A stretch of 64,000 nucleotides of DNA from Methanococcoides sp. AM1 (GCF_900774055.1 NZ_CAAGSW010000002.1:124001-188000), one strand, 5' to 3'. Positions 7,959 through 17,393 are shown, counted from the stretch's first letter. Made by a program: numbers and translations. The notes: a model not told the origin generated them from the letters alone.

Positions 7959-9557
7959 TCACTCTTTTGGTCTTTTAACTCCTGATCTCTTCTTAAATCC
8001 GCTTCGTGCATTCGATTTGTTGGATCCGCCTCGTTCTTCTGATCTTCCGGAGCCTCCACCACTTTTCGGCTTAGATGATGCGCTGTATCCTCCTGACCTC
8101 TTCGGTCCTCCGCGTCCTTCTGATTTTCCGGAGCCTTCGCCACTTTTCGGCTTAGATGATGCGCTGTATCCTCCTGACCTCTTCGGTCCTCCGCGTCCTT
8201 CTGATTTTCCGGAGCCTTCGCCACTTTTCGGCTTCCTTGATACACTAAATCCTTCAGATCTTTTTGAATCTCTACGATCTTCTGATCTTCCGGAGCCTTC
8301 ACCACTTTTCGGCTTAGATCCGCTATATCCTCCGGACCTCTTTTGACCCCCGCGTCCTTCTGATCTGCTCGATCTGCCACGGCCGCTGGATTTGTTGAAG
8401 CTGTTCTTATCATGACGCTTGTTCTTCTCGTCCTTTATGACTACTCTTTCAACTTCAGGCACTTCTTCCTTTGTGATCGTGAACTTGCGGTGATGCCTGA
8501 CCAGCTTTTGGAAAGCATCTGCTTCCCTGTCTGTCAGAACATTAATGACTTTACCTTCCTTACCTGCTCTTGCAGTTCGGCCTATTCTGTGTACATACTC
8601 ATTCACATCATCAGGGATATCATAATTGTAGACGTGTGATACATGAGGAATATCCAGACCACGTGCAGCAACATCTGTGCAAACAAGTGCATGTGCTTCG
8701 CTTGAATGGAATTTGCTGAGTGTGCTCTTTCTCTTTGCCTGTGTGTGACCTCCGTGTATGGCGATCGCATCAACATCATTTTTCCTGAGGTTCTTCTGGA
8801 CGAAGTCCACATTGCTTCGTGTGTTACAGAAAACCATCACTAATCCTGACTTCTCACTTTTCAGGAGATGAACAAGCAAGGAGAATTTAATGGGTTTTGG
8901 AACGTCATAATATACCTGTTCAAGTTTTTCAGGGTCCACATGTGCTTTTGCAAAGACTTTCTGAGGATCGTTCATGTACTTGCGTGAGAGGTATTTTATG
9001 TCCTTTGAAACAGTTGCTGAGAAAAGCATTGTCTGTCTGTCCTCAGGACACTCTTTTACGATGTCTTCCACATCATCGATGAATCCCATGTCAAGCATTC
9101 TGTCTGCTTCATCAAGGACTAGCATCGTTACGTTGTCCAGGTCTATTGTACCTCTTCCAATATGGTCAAGGAGTCTGCCAGGGGTTGCAACAACAATATC
9201 TGCTTTTTCCAGCTGCCTCATCTGTGGGCCAATTGCAACTCCGCCGTAAATGGATGCTATTTTTAATTTTTTATGACGGGAAAATTCCTTAAGTGAATTG
9301 TGAACCTGCTCTGCCAGTTCTCTTGTAGGTGTAAGGACCAGGGCCTTTATTCCTCTCCCAGTCTCAATCTTCTGGATAATTCCACACCCAAAAGCAAGTG
9401 TTTTACCGGAGCCTGTGGCAGCTCCTCCAATAATATCCTTTCCATCCAGAATGAGCGGAATTGCCATTGACTGAATTTCTGTCGGAGCTTCAAAATTCTT
9501 TTCTTCGATCGATCTTAGGATCGCTTCTTCGATCCCTAGGTTTTTAAATGATTCCAT
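7959..9557 (-). CDS. deaD: DEAD-box RNA helicase with repetitive basic tail
   Basis: ATP-dependent RNA helicase of 532 aa. The core (about 1-370) has the Q motif (F..L.I...I.......APTEIQ), Walker A ATGSGKT, PTRELAEQ, GG, TPGRLLDH, the DEAD motif VLDEADRMLD, the SAT motif LFSATVS, ARGLDIPHV and HRIGRTARAG. The tail from about residue 380 is Gly/Ser/Lys/Arg-rich, with four 26-27-residue repeats (401-507). The Methanococcoides burtonii homologue is known as a cold-induced helicase with a long 5' leader, and this gene has the same architecture. The ATG at 9557 has AGGT 8 nt upstream. The tail probably binds RNA non-specifically, by inference from RGG-type tails. Confidence 0.95.
   Translation of the reverse strand: MESFKNLGIEEAILRSIEEKNFEAPTEIQSMAIPLILDGKDIIGGAATGSGKTLAFGCGIIQKIETGRGIKALVLTPTRELAEQVHNSLKEFSRHKKLKIASIYGGVAIGPQMRQLEKADIVVATPGRLLDHIGRGTIDLDNVTMLVLDEADRMLDMGFIDDVEDIVKECPEDRQTMLFSATVSKDIKYLSRKYMNDPQKVFAKAHVDPEKLEQVYYDVPKPIKFSLLVHLLKSEKSGLVMVFCNTRSNVDFVQKNLRKNDVDAIAIHGGHTQAKRKSTLSKFHSSEAHALVCTDVAARGLDIPHVSHVYNYDIPDDVNEYVHRIGRTARAGKEGKVINVLTDREADAFQKLVRHHRKFTITKEEVPEVERVVIKDEKNKRHDKNSFNKSSGRGRSSRSEGRGGQKRSGGYSGSKPKSGEGSGRSEDRRDSKRSEGFSVSRKPKSGEGSGKSEGRGGPKRSGGYSASSKPKSGEGSGKSEGRGGPKRSGGYSASSKPKSGGGSGRSEERGGSNKSNARSGFKKRSGVKRPKE
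8037..8357 (-). repeat. 81-bp in-frame tandem repeats in deaD
   Basis: Four consecutive units of 78-81 bp encode variants of GRGGPKRSGGYSASSKPKSG followed by EGSGKSE. Units 3 and 4 are nearly identical in DNA, unit 2 (DRRDSKRSEGF) is diverged, and a fifth degenerate unit follows. Nearly identical neighbouring units point to recent duplication by slippage or unequal crossing-over. Confidence 0.85.
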
Positions 9558-9883
9558 GGTGATTACCTGTTAGTATATATCTAATTCTTAAAAGAAGAAG
9601 AGCAACATCTTTGTCTCTCGTTCTTGGCAAATCCCCACCGGAAATCTTGTTAGAAATCATTTTTATGTTAATTATGATGGGGGTTTTTAACCTATTTCGT
9701 TTCAGATGCCCTTTCATACATCTTTCTGCTTATAAACATTGTCCTATAAGAAGCAAAAAGAAAATTTTGGTAACATCCTTGTAAAAAGATGGTGGAATGG
9801 GATATGCCGGATAGATGCTAAGTTTTATCAATACCGATGGAAGATATAGTGCACCTTAATGAGCATTCGATCAAAGAGTAACC
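9558..9883. promoter_or_regulatory. Divergent intergenic region, deaD leader and radical SAM promoter
   Basis: This 326-bp region separates deaD (minus) from the radical SAM gene (plus). On the minus strand a TATA-like GGTTAAAAAC lies at about 9686-9695, which would give a deaD transcript start near 9665-9670 and a leader of about 110 nt, in line with the long leader reported for the M. burtonii gene. I found no match to the bacterial cold-box. The plus-strand half is AT-rich with no clear operator. Confidence 0.5.
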
Positions 9884-10858
9884 ATGTCTAAATTTTCTCC
9901 CACCATTGCAGCACGTGCGATCTGGCAGATGAGGGTGCGAAAACGACCCTTTGTTCTCTCACATGCGGTCAATTCCAGATGTAACATGAGCTGTAGCTTT
10001 TGTGAATACTGGAAGGAACCGGGGGATGAGATGAGTCTCGATGATATTTTCAGGATGCTTGATGATGCTCACTCTTTCGGAATTGGGGCATATAACGCCT
10101 GGACAGTTGAACCTCTTCTTCGGGAGGACCTGCCACAGATCCTTTCGTATGCTAAAAAGCTGGGAATGATCACGTCCCTGATCACCAACGGCAAATTGCT
10201 GAAAGAAAGGGTAAATGACCTGGATGATCTTGATTATCTTTCTGTTTCTGTGGATGGGACAAAAAGCTACAAAGAGATACGTGGGATCGATTTTGAGATA
10301 ATACTGGATGCCATTATGTCTGTCAAGGACAAGCTGAAAAATCCTCTGTTGATGAACTGCGTTATCAGTGGTAAGAACCTTGATGACATCGAAGAACTTA
10401 TCCAGCTGGCACAAGATATCGATGTGAAGATATCATTTGAGCCTTTGTATGAGTTCAGGGGGATCAAAGAGGATGTCTGGGGCAACATGGGCATTCGTGA
10501 TATGGAGAAATACCGATGTACGGTAGATCGCATAATCGAGATGAAAAAGGCTGGCTATCCCATTATAAATTCATTTACCTATCTTAAAATGATAAAAGAG
10601 CTGAAAAAGGGATATAATTGTCATGTCAATAATCTGATCCTGGATGTTACTGCAGATGGTTCTATTGAGAACTGTCGTATTCACAGGGAACCTTTGGGAA
10701 ATGTTAATGAGGGTATCGCTAATGTATGGATGTCCTCAAAAGATCGGCAAAAGGCACTGACCGAGAAATGTGAAGGTTGCTTCTTCTTTGGTTATGTTGA
10801 AAATAGTCTGATGTATGATATGAACCTCGAGGTCCTGCAGCATTATGAGTGGATGTGA
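9884..10858 (+). CDS. Radical SAM enzyme with C-terminal cysteine cluster, substrate unknown
   Basis: A 324-aa radical SAM protein. The cluster motif is C-N-M-S-C-S-F-C (CX3CX2C) near residues 32-39, followed by TSLITNGKLL and LSVSVDG, as in MoaA/PqqE-like enzymes. The C-terminal part has further cysteines (NCHV-type, ENCRIH, KCEGC) that could hold an auxiliary iron-sulfur cluster, as in SPASM-like proteins. No modified-peptide precursor or cofactor gene lies beside it, so the substrate cannot be guessed. The ATG at 9884 has a weak GAG upstream. It is divergent from deaD and followed by a 260-bp AT-rich gap. Confidence 0.85.
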   Translation: MSKFSPTIAARAIWQMRVRKRPFVLSHAVNSRCNMSCSFCEYWKEPGDEMSLDDIFRMLDDAHSFGIGAYNAWTVEPLLREDLPQILSYAKKLGMITSLITNGKLLKERVNDLDDLDYLSVSVDGTKSYKEIRGIDFEIILDAIMSVKDKLKNPLLMNCVISGKNLDDIEELIQLAQDIDVKISFEPLYEFRGIKEDVWGNMGIRDMEKYRCTVDRIIEMKKAGYPIINSFTYLKMIKELKKGYNCHVNNLILDVTADGSIENCRIHREPLGNVNEGIANVWMSSKDRQKALTEKCEGCFFFGYVENSLMYDMNLEVLQHYEWM

Positions 10859-11118
10859 ATTTTTCGAATAATTTTTAGTTCAGTCAGAAAAAGATGTCAA
10901 TATATGAAATATTGCAGCTACCATCGTGTTTTCCAGTATTCTTCTCCATTAATATTATGTATTTTTGGAAGAGATGATCGTTTTTCTTTTTGAAAGAGTT
11001 TATATATTAAATCAAATATGTCCTTAGTATACTTTTATAGGGTATATGGTGTTAGATAATTTCAGTAATTTGAATATATATTTTGGTAAATAGGATAATA
11101 TTATTTTGAGGTTTAATT

Positions 11119-13035
11119 ATGGATGGTTATCAATTGTTTATGGTAATGCTTGCAGTCTATCTTTGTGGACTGATAGGTATTGGCTGGTACTTTACAAAAA
11201 GACAAAAGACAGTAACTGATTTCTGGCTTGCCGGTCGTAAGATCGGTACGATCGGGATTGGATTCTCATCGGCAGCTTCATGGCTGACAGCTGGTGGAAT
11301 ATTAGCTGTAATAGGATTTTTCATGCTACTTGGAATGGGCTCTATATGGGGGTTCGTAGCACCGAACATTCTTGCATTGCTTATTATCGCTATATTTGTG
11401 AAAAGGATCAAGCACCTTCCTGCTATCACACAGGCAGAACTTCTCGAACAGAGGTACAGTTCCGCACTCCGTGCTCCGGTGGGAATTATTATCACGATCG
11501 TGATGATACTTTTCGCAGTTGCTGACATCAAGGGATTTGCTCTTGTACTGGAGATATTCTATGGGGTTGACCCGATATATGCAGCTCTAATTGTTGCTCT
11601 TGCAGTATCTGTGTATGTTACTCTTGGTGGTTTGCATGCTGTTGTCTGGACCGATGTTGTCCAGTTCGTGTTCCTTTCCATATTTGCAATTATAATGGCA
11701 TTCCTTGCAGTTGATTCAGCTACATCAGGTGTTGCTGGAATTTCAACAGCATCCGATCTTTTCTCCGGAGTTCCTACTGATTGGTGGAATCCGTTCATCA
11801 TCGGTATGCCGATGGTACTGATCTTCGTCTTTGCGATCGTTCCGGGATGGATCACTGAACAGGACCCATGGCAGAAGGTATGGGCAGCTAAGGACTCAAC
11901 TTCCGCAAGGAATGGTCTGGTCCTTGGTTCACTCCTTGTCACTATCGTATTTGCTGCATGTGCAGTTATTGCGATCGGACTGAATGCATTGTATCCGGAG
12001 ATCGCAGCAGCAGGTTTCCCAATGGGAATGGCTCAGGCAGAACCTGCATTACTGACCTACATAGTCAGTACTTTCTCACCTGTGGTGATCGGTCTTAGTG
12101 CAATTGGTCTTGCAGCAGCTTCAATGTCCTGTGCTGATACCTTTGCTACATCCGGTGCATCATGTATCTCACGAGATATCTACCAGAGGTTTGTAAAACC
12201 GGATGCAACAATGAAGCAGATGCTTGCTATCAACAGGCTCAGTGTCCTCTTCGTTGTCGCTGCAGCAACTGTAGGTTCCTTCTTCATTAACAGTATCATC
12301 GATGCAATTCATATTGCGACCTTCATTGCAAGTGCATCATATTTCTTCCCTCTAATGGGTGGACTTTACTGGAAACGTGCTACAAAGGAAGGTGCACTGG
12401 CAGGTCTTCTTGTTGGTGCTATTGCACAGGTCTCTTTTACTGTCTATGATCTTTCAATGACCGCACCTATGGCTCCTCCATATCTTGAGACCGTACACCC
12501 GGTCCTTATGGGTCATGGTGTCATTGTCGGAATGGCACTGAGTGGAATTGCATTCTTTGGCGTCTCATTTATGACAAGGCCATCTAACATCATCAACCTT
12601 GCTCCATTCTTTAAAGAAGAAGCAGAAGAGCTGGCAAGCCACGAGGCACAGACAGTAGATGAGAAGAGTGCAGAGTACAAGAAATTCCTCAACAATGTCG
12701 ATGCGCAGATCACAGGGGAACGTGCACACCTTCATTTGAGACTTGAAGGTTCTGCAACAGTTAATTGGACCAAATTCGTTGAACAGCTGAAAGAATCATA
12801 TCCTGCATGGGTCACACCAACTGGTATTGATTCTGTTTACAGGTTGATCCAGGCTGACATGCTTGCATGTGTGTCCATCACACGTGGTCAAGGCGAGAAA
12901 GACATTTGGTTTGCATCAGAACCACCTGTAGATTCCGTTGAGATGCAGAAAAGGGAACTTTTCATCGCATACAAAGAGGTCGCAGCTGCTCTTGAAGAGA
13001 CAGGTGTTATCCTTACAATGGCAAACAATGAGTAA
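11119..13035 (+). CDS. Sodium:solute symporter family transporter
   Basis: A 638-aa member of the SSS (SLC5/PutP-like) family, importing an organic solute with Na+. About 13 membrane helices run from residue 5 to about 480. The first contains GWYFTKRQKTVTDFWLAGRK, and a TLGGLHAVVWTDVVQ segment matches the conserved family signature region. A soluble C-terminal domain of about 150 residues (VDAQITGERAHLHLRLEG onward) follows. The solute is not evident. Compatible solutes or methylated amines are guesses from the lifestyle. The ATG at 11119 has GAGGT 8 nt upstream. The 260-bp gap before it carries TATA-like boxes at about 10999-11006 and 11032-11038. Confidence 0.9.
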   Translation: MDGYQLFMVMLAVYLCGLIGIGWYFTKRQKTVTDFWLAGRKIGTIGIGFSSAASWLTAGGILAVIGFFMLLGMGSIWGFVAPNILALLIIAIFVKRIKHLPAITQAELLEQRYSSALRAPVGIIITIVMILFAVADIKGFALVLEIFYGVDPIYAALIVALAVSVYVTLGGLHAVVWTDVVQFVFLSIFAIIMAFLAVDSATSGVAGISTASDLFSGVPTDWWNPFIIGMPMVLIFVFAIVPGWITEQDPWQKVWAAKDSTSARNGLVLGSLLVTIVFAACAVIAIGLNALYPEIAAAGFPMGMAQAEPALLTYIVSTFSPVVIGLSAIGLAAASMSCADTFATSGASCISRDIYQRFVKPDATMKQMLAINRLSVLFVVAAATVGSFFINSIIDAIHIATFIASASYFFPLMGGLYWKRATKEGALAGLLVGAIAQVSFTVYDLSMTAPMAPPYLETVHPVLMGHGVIVGMALSGIAFFGVSFMTRPSNIINLAPFFKEEAEELASHEAQTVDEKSAEYKKFLNNVDAQITGERAHLHLRLEGSATVNWTKFVEQLKESYPAWVTPTGIDSVYRLIQADMLACVSITRGQGEKDIWFASEPPVDSVEMQKRELFIAYKEVAAALEETGVILTMANNE

Positions 13036-13046
13036 ATTTTAAGTTT

Positions 13047-13080
13047 CACTCCCGTTCTTCGGGAGTGCTATCTCTTTTTT
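13047..13080 (+). terminator. Terminator of the symporter gene
   Basis: CACTCCCG (13047-13054), loop TTCTT and CGGGAGTG (13060-13067) form a perfect 8-bp stem, followed by a six-T run ending at 13080. Confidence 0.8.
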
Positions 13081-13142
13081 CAATAACCTTTTTTACCAAT
13101 GGGCTCCATTGTTTTTTTGATAAACTGTTTGTGATGTGTACA

Positions 13143-14054
13143 ATGAAAAAACCAATTATAACAGTAGTATTTCTCTTCGCTCTTGCAATACTGGCGTCAG
13201 GCTGTATCGACGAGCTTGTACCTGTGGACGAAGAAGTGGTGTCAACTAATCTTTCCACATATGAGCTGGAGATCTTTAACGATCCCTCGTATGATGGTGG
13301 TTTCGTTAATACGACTACGTTCTATCTTGCAGATGACGGATCTGCAAATGTCGTCCATATGATCGTGAATGCTTCTGTTATTGAGGTAATACCTCTGGAA
13401 GATATGCTGAACCCGAACAAGGAAGCTATTTCAAATATTGTGATCCTTGCAGGTAGTTCAAATGACACAGAACCATCCTTTGAAACCTTTGAGATGCTTT
13501 CAACATCTTCAATAGAGGATGTTCCTGTTTTTAATTACACCATGGATGATGAGATCCTTCGTGGGCAGAAACACATTTACATAAGGTTCAATGAGAGCAT
13601 CACAGGTATTGTATCATATAGCCTGGCAACACCTAAGGGACAGGATTTCATGTACGTTCCGGCCCATGATTCTGTTGTGAGGTTCATTCTGCCCGAAGGC
13701 TATACTACGGGCAATCCCTTTGTAGGCAAGGTGAGTCCCGAACCTGCAGAGAGGTATTTTGATGATCTCGACAGGGAAGTTCTTGTATGGTATGATCTGC
13801 GTGCAAAGCCCGGCTCATTTACAGAGATGGCAAGAGATTTCCTGAAAGTTGAGGTATCTGCTGAAGACTTTCCATATAAACCAATAATCGTCAAGTTCTA
13901 TCAGAAATCTGCTCCACGTATGCTTCTTATAGGTACAAGTATCCTTGGTGCAGGCGTGCTTATAGTTCTCGGGAACTACCTTTCAACAAGAAGAAAACTT
14001 CGGAAGACCCGTGAAATGATCGAAGAAGGTTTTGATGAGAAACGGAGAAACTGA
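13143..14054 (+). CDS. Membrane-anchored lipoprotein of unknown function
   Basis: A 303-aa exported protein. The N-terminus is a signal peptide with lipobox LASGC at about residues 17-21 (IITVVFLFALAILASGC), so the mature Cys is probably lipid-linked. The outside domain is beta-rich with several N-x-S/T sites. A membrane helix near residues 262-282 (MLLIGTSILGAGVLIVLG) is followed by a basic cytoplasmic tail. The layout resembles archaeal DUF5803 proteins, though I am not certain. I chose ATG 13143, preceded by GTGAT. The longer open frame from 13065 overlaps the symporter terminator. Confidence 0.75.
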   Translation: MKKPIITVVFLFALAILASGCIDELVPVDEEVVSTNLSTYELEIFNDPSYDGGFVNTTTFYLADDGSANVVHMIVNASVIEVIPLEDMLNPNKEAISNIVILAGSSNDTEPSFETFEMLSTSSIEDVPVFNYTMDDEILRGQKHIYIRFNESITGIVSYSLATPKGQDFMYVPAHDSVVRFILPEGYTTGNPFVGKVSPEPAERYFDDLDREVLVWYDLRAKPGSFTEMARDFLKVEVSAEDFPYKPIIVKFYQKSAPRMLLIGTSILGAGVLIVLGNYLSTRRKLRKTREMIEEGFDEKRRN

Positions 14055-14096
14055 AAGCAATGATGAATCTTAATGAGATGTGTTGCAGATCATATC

Positions 14097-14843
14097 TCAG
14101 AATATGAACTCCATTCCGTCATATCCTAACGGGTATGTTTCGGATGCCTCTTCGTGAGGTCTGAAATAATGGCTCAGGTGTGTCATAACGACCTCCTTTG
14201 CCCTGATATTTTCAGCCATTTCCAATGCTTCTTTTGCATCCATGTGTTTCTTTACATGAAATCCGACATCGTCCGGTATAATGGCATCTACTATGAACAG
14301 GTCGGGTTCCTTTATAAGTTCAAGGCTGCCTTCCGGTATGTTGTTATCAGTATCACCACTGATGACCACCTTTTTCTCACCTTCGCATATCATCACGCCA
14401 ATCGCCTTTTCCACAGGTGGGTGATTCACTTCGAAAAGTGTGAATTCAAGTCCTATGAGCTCAAAAGTCTCGCCGGGATGGATATCATGTCTTCTTGGTT
14501 TTAAGAATGAGACATAATCAAGTATGTAGTCCAGTGTTTCGGTAACTCCGTAGACATCCACATGGCTCTGAACGCGGTGAAATTCGCCAAAACCGGTGTA
14601 ATGGTCATAATGGCCATGTGTCCAGATAACTCCGTCAATATGCCGAATCCCTTTACTGAGCATCTGTTGTCTCATATCCGGGCTTGTGTCAATGAGCACT
14701 CTGCCTTCATCAGATTCGACAAGGACTGAAAAACGTGTGCGGTTGCTTTTGCCTCCGTCGCGGGCATCCCTGCATGTGCGGCAATCACAGCCGATGATGG
14801 GTGTGCCGGGTGCGTCACCTGTTCCAAGGAGCGTTATCTTCAT
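14097..14843 (-). CDS. Metallo-beta-lactamase-fold hydrolase, PhnP-like
   Basis: A 248-aa MBL-fold protein. It has the metal motif THGHYDH (HxHxDH) near residues 75-81, later SGDTD and a final MTHLSH, which complete the di-metal site. The N-terminal GCDCRTC cysteine cluster is the structural zinc site seen in PhnP-type phosphodiesterases. Cyclic phosphate or another phosphodiester is the likely substrate class, but no phn genes are nearby. The gene lies 6 bp downstream of the AAA ATPase gene on the same strand, so they are probably co-transcribed. Confidence 0.85.
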   Translation of the reverse strand: MKITLLGTGDAPGTPIIGCDCRTCRDARDGGKSNRTRFSVLVESDEGRVLIDTSPDMRQQMLSKGIRHIDGVIWTHGHYDHYTGFGEFHRVQSHVDVYGVTETLDYILDYVSFLKPRRHDIHPGETFELIGLEFTLFEVNHPPVEKAIGVMICEGEKKVVISGDTDNNIPEGSLELIKEPDLFIVDAIIPDDVGFHVKKHMDAKEALEMAENIRAKEVVMTHLSHYFRPHEEASETYPLGYDGMEFIF

Positions 14844-14849
14844 GGGGTT

Positions 14850-16142
14850 TTAGAAACCCCCGGTATTGACAACATATTCGTCGGATTTTATGTGAGCACG
14901 CTTGTTGAACCTGGTCACTGCTTCAGTTAGGTCCTGCTGATTGATGGTGGTGCGCTCCTCGACCAGTGCATTGAGCACGCTTTCGCGGATGACCATACGC
15001 AGGTCTGATCCTGAGTATCCCTCGGTTAGCGGTGCAATTCCTTCGGTTTTGAAGTCACCTTCGATTTCCATGGTTACAATGTCAAGGATCTCTTTCCTCA
15101 TTTTTTCGTCAGGCAGCGGGAAGTCCATGATCTCATCGAACCTTCTCCATGCTGCAGAGTCCAGCATTCTGGGATGGTTCGTAGCGGCTATCAGAAGGAC
15201 TCCATCGTTGGTCAGGCTAATCTCATCAATGGCCTTGAGAAGGGTATTAACAGCTCTCTTTAAAGCTGCATGTTCATCTGATGCCCTTGTCTTGGCGACG
15301 AAATCGAATTCATCTATGAATAGTATACATGGGCTTAAGCGCTTGGCAAGTGCGAATACCCTGTCGATGTTCTTCGCTGTTTCACCAAGGTACTGGTCTG
15401 TTATCATGGAAAGCTTGACTTCTACAAATGGTATTGAAAGGCGCTCTGACATTGCCTTTGCTACAGAGGTCTTGCCGGTTCCCGGTGGTCCCACAAGGAG
15501 TATTTTCCCGATGTCATACAGGCCGATGCGTTTGAGGTAATCCCTGTACTCAATGGCCTTTACTATTTTTTCGACCTCTTCTTTCTGCTCTTCTGAAAGA
15601 ACAAGGGATCTCAGGGGCTGAACAATGTCCTCCGGGGCCATAATGTGTACCAGCTTGAGCATGTCCTCTCCAGTCTCTTCTTCGGAGATCTCGCTGACAA
15701 GGGATTCGATCCATTCCCTGTCGACCTCCTTTGGTCTTGTTGCAGCACGTGCTTTCTTATAGCTGGCACCGGTCAAATTCTTCTTTTCCTCAAAATAGTA
15801 TGCAAGTGCAGGATTTTGATCGATCCTGCCTGAAGCAGTCTCCTGCTTATGGAACCAATCAGCAGCAACATCAAAGGATGTGAATTTTATCTTTGAAGTG
15901 AGTTCATCGATATCTAAAAAAGGAAGGGCGAATACCTGTCCTTTTATCTCCTCGATCCCAAAGAGTTTTTTTATGTCCGATCGGGAAACGCTGATGGGTT
16001 TTGGGACACCTTTTTGCGTACGGCTCCAGTAATTCTTCCTGATATCCTTCGGAAGATCATTAACATCCATTTCCGGATACTTGTTGTATATTTCTGCTGT
16101 CAATAGAAGTTCTACAATGTCAAGGGTTGTCGTGTCGGACAT
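14850..16142 (-). CDS. AAA ATPase of unknown role
   Basis: A 430-aa protein with one AAA module in the C-terminal half: Walker A GPPGTGKT at about 218-225, Walker B ILFIDEFD at about 263-270, sensor AATNHP, and a second-region arginine in AAWRRFDEI. The N-terminal 170 residues are unlike known substrate adaptors. The conserved AAA core resembles 26S-proteasome/Cdc48-type ATPases but with only one ring and no obvious protease partner. I chose ATG 16142 (MSDTTTLDI), with AGGTAA 5 nt upstream. A longer start at 16193 adds 17 polar residues. The PhnP-like MBL hydrolase gene follows after 6 bp. Confidence 0.85.
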   Translation of the reverse strand: MSDTTTLDIVELLLTAEIYNKYPEMDVNDLPKDIRKNYWSRTQKGVPKPISVSRSDIKKLFGIEEIKGQVFALPFLDIDELTSKIKFTSFDVAADWFHKQETASGRIDQNPALAYYFEEKKNLTGASYKKARAATRPKEVDREWIESLVSEISEEETGEDMLKLVHIMAPEDIVQPLRSLVLSEEQKEEVEKIVKAIEYRDYLKRIGLYDIGKILLVGPPGTGKTSVAKAMSERLSIPFVEVKLSMITDQYLGETAKNIDRVFALAKRLSPCILFIDEFDFVAKTRASDEHAALKRAVNTLLKAIDEISLTNDGVLLIAATNHPRMLDSAAWRRFDEIMDFPLPDEKMRKEILDIVTMEIEGDFKTEGIAPLTEGYSGSDLRMVIRESVLNALVEERTTINQQDLTEAVTRFNKRAHIKSDEYVVNTGGF

Positions 16143-16378
16143 GTTCTTACCTGTGTAATGGGAATAATTTGATGAATAATTTGTATTGCTCATGTTCCTG
16201 AGCAGTTAAGTGAACCATACGATTATGTGGTTCTTTTAGATATAATTTATGTGTTTGAGTCCGATCGAATTTTATGATCTCTCACTTATTTTCATGGGAC
16301 AATTCGAACATATCCTTTTTTCGGAAAATATATCTCTCCTTTTTGGAGTAATTTTTCCAATGTTCTTTCAAAGATTTC

Positions 16379-16876
16379 CTAATCAAGATCCTGCCTGAGT
16401 GCATGGTCGTGAAGTTCGATCATCTGCATTTCACTCTGTGCTTTTTCAAGAATGGATAATATGGTCTTTACAGGATCCTTCCTTTTAGGTCTATTCGTGG
16501 CAGATGTATGTTTTACAGGTGTTTGAATAGTATGATCATTTGTGTTAGGTGTATGCGTTGTAGGTTTGGGCATAACATGATGGGGGTTTACCTGAAAAGT
16601 CAGGTTTGTGTCCTCTCCTGTGGAGCTGGATGCAAAAGTTGAGAACGTGGACTTGTCCGATATTGTGTCATATCCTTTTCCCAGTATGTTTGCCTGTAGC
16701 TTTGTGCGTACTGCAATGGCATCTTCAAGGACATCCGTTGTGTGAAATATCCTCAATTTTCTTGTCTGCAATGTAGCTCCGCATCGCTGGCATTTCGTGG
16801 TCTTTGCACCTTTTTGTTCTATCAACTGTGCAGACTTCCTGCATTTTGGACACACTATGACCGAATAAACTGGCAT
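16379..16876 (-). CDS. Zinc-ribbon protein, DUF5817-like
   Basis: A 165-aa protein. The first 65 residues hold a zinc ribbon, CPKC at the start and CQRCG after about 20 residues, followed by LRIFHTTDVLEDAIAVRTKL. This matches archaeal DUF5817-type proteins of unknown role. The rest is low in complexity, Thr/Pro/His/Asn-rich (about 80-135), with a short acidic-helical end. I chose ATG 16876 (MPVYSVIVCPKC) because the zinc ribbon starts there in relatives. The longer frame to 17023 would overlap the divergent acetyltransferase gene. Nucleic-acid binding is plausible but unproven. Confidence 0.65.
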   Translation of the reverse strand: MPVYSVIVCPKCRKSAQLIEQKGAKTTKCQRCGATLQTRKLRIFHTTDVLEDAIAVRTKLQANILGKGYDTISDKSTFSTFASSSTGEDTNLTFQVNPHHVMPKPTTHTPNTNDHTIQTPVKHTSATNRPKRKDPVKTILSILEKAQSEMQMIELHDHALRQDLD

Positions 16877-16967
16877 CACTGACTGGTTGTACTGTCTCGT
16901 ATAAGTATGGCACCCTGCCAAAGGCATAGCCTTCAATTTATCAACGATGATGTCATAACTTCCTCCC

Positions 16968-17393
16968 ATGATACGGGTAGCTACAAGATCGGATATTCCT
17001 TCGATCGTAGAGATCGAGAACATTTCCTTTGACGTTCCATGGTCTTCACGTGTGTTCCGTTCCTATGCGAATTACCCTGGTTTTATTGTCATGGAGTCGG
17101 ATGGTGTTATTCTTGGCTATGCTGTTCTTGTGGTTATTAAAAGGGCTGCACACCTGGCAAGTATTGCAACCCATTCAAAGTATCGAAGAATGGGGGTCGC
17201 AACGGCTCTTCTCGAAGGATGTGTAATTCTTGCAAAAGAAAATTCGTATTTTCTCATCCGCCTGGAAGTGAGGGAGAAGAACCGAAATGCTCAGGAATTC
17301 TATCTCTCGAACGGTTTTGAAGTTAAAGGAAAAATTCCTGATTACTATCCGGATGACAATGCAATTGTAATGGAGCTGGATCTGGAGCGTTGA
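16968..17393 (+). CDS. rimI: Ribosomal protein/N-terminal alanine acetyltransferase (RimI/Ard1-like)
   Basis: A 141-aa GNAT acetyltransferase that acetylates protein N-termini. The acetyl-CoA loop RRMGVA lies near residues 75-80, preceded by ASIATHSKY, and the C-terminal LEVREKNRNAQEFYLSNGFE is the classic RimI signature. It has no visible Shine-Dalgarno. It abuts uppS-like gene 17394-18053 tail to tail with no gap, so the two stop codons touch. Confidence 0.9.
   Translation: MIRVATRSDIPSIVEIENISFDVPWSSRVFRSYANYPGFIVMESDGVILGYAVLVVIKRAAHLASIATHSKYRRMGVATALLEGCVILAKENSYFLIRLEVREKNRNAQEFYLSNGFEVKGKIPDYYPDDNAIVMELDLER

Noticed and set aside
8017-8346. Plus-strand 109-codon open frame opposite the deaD repeats
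   Set aside because: It is a Pro/Leu/Phe-rich mirror of the tandem repeats on the opposite strand and has no start signals.
8037-8357. CRISPR-like appearance of the deaD repeats
   Set aside because: The repeats are contiguous, in frame and without spacers. They encode a protein tail.
9558-9670. Bacterial-type cold-box in the deaD leader
   Set aside because: No convincing match was found by eye. Only the leader length is similar to the published case.
16877-17023. Long N-terminal extension of the zinc-ribbon protein
   Set aside because: It would overlap the divergent acetyltransferase gene and has no family-like sequence. The start at 16876 fits relatives.
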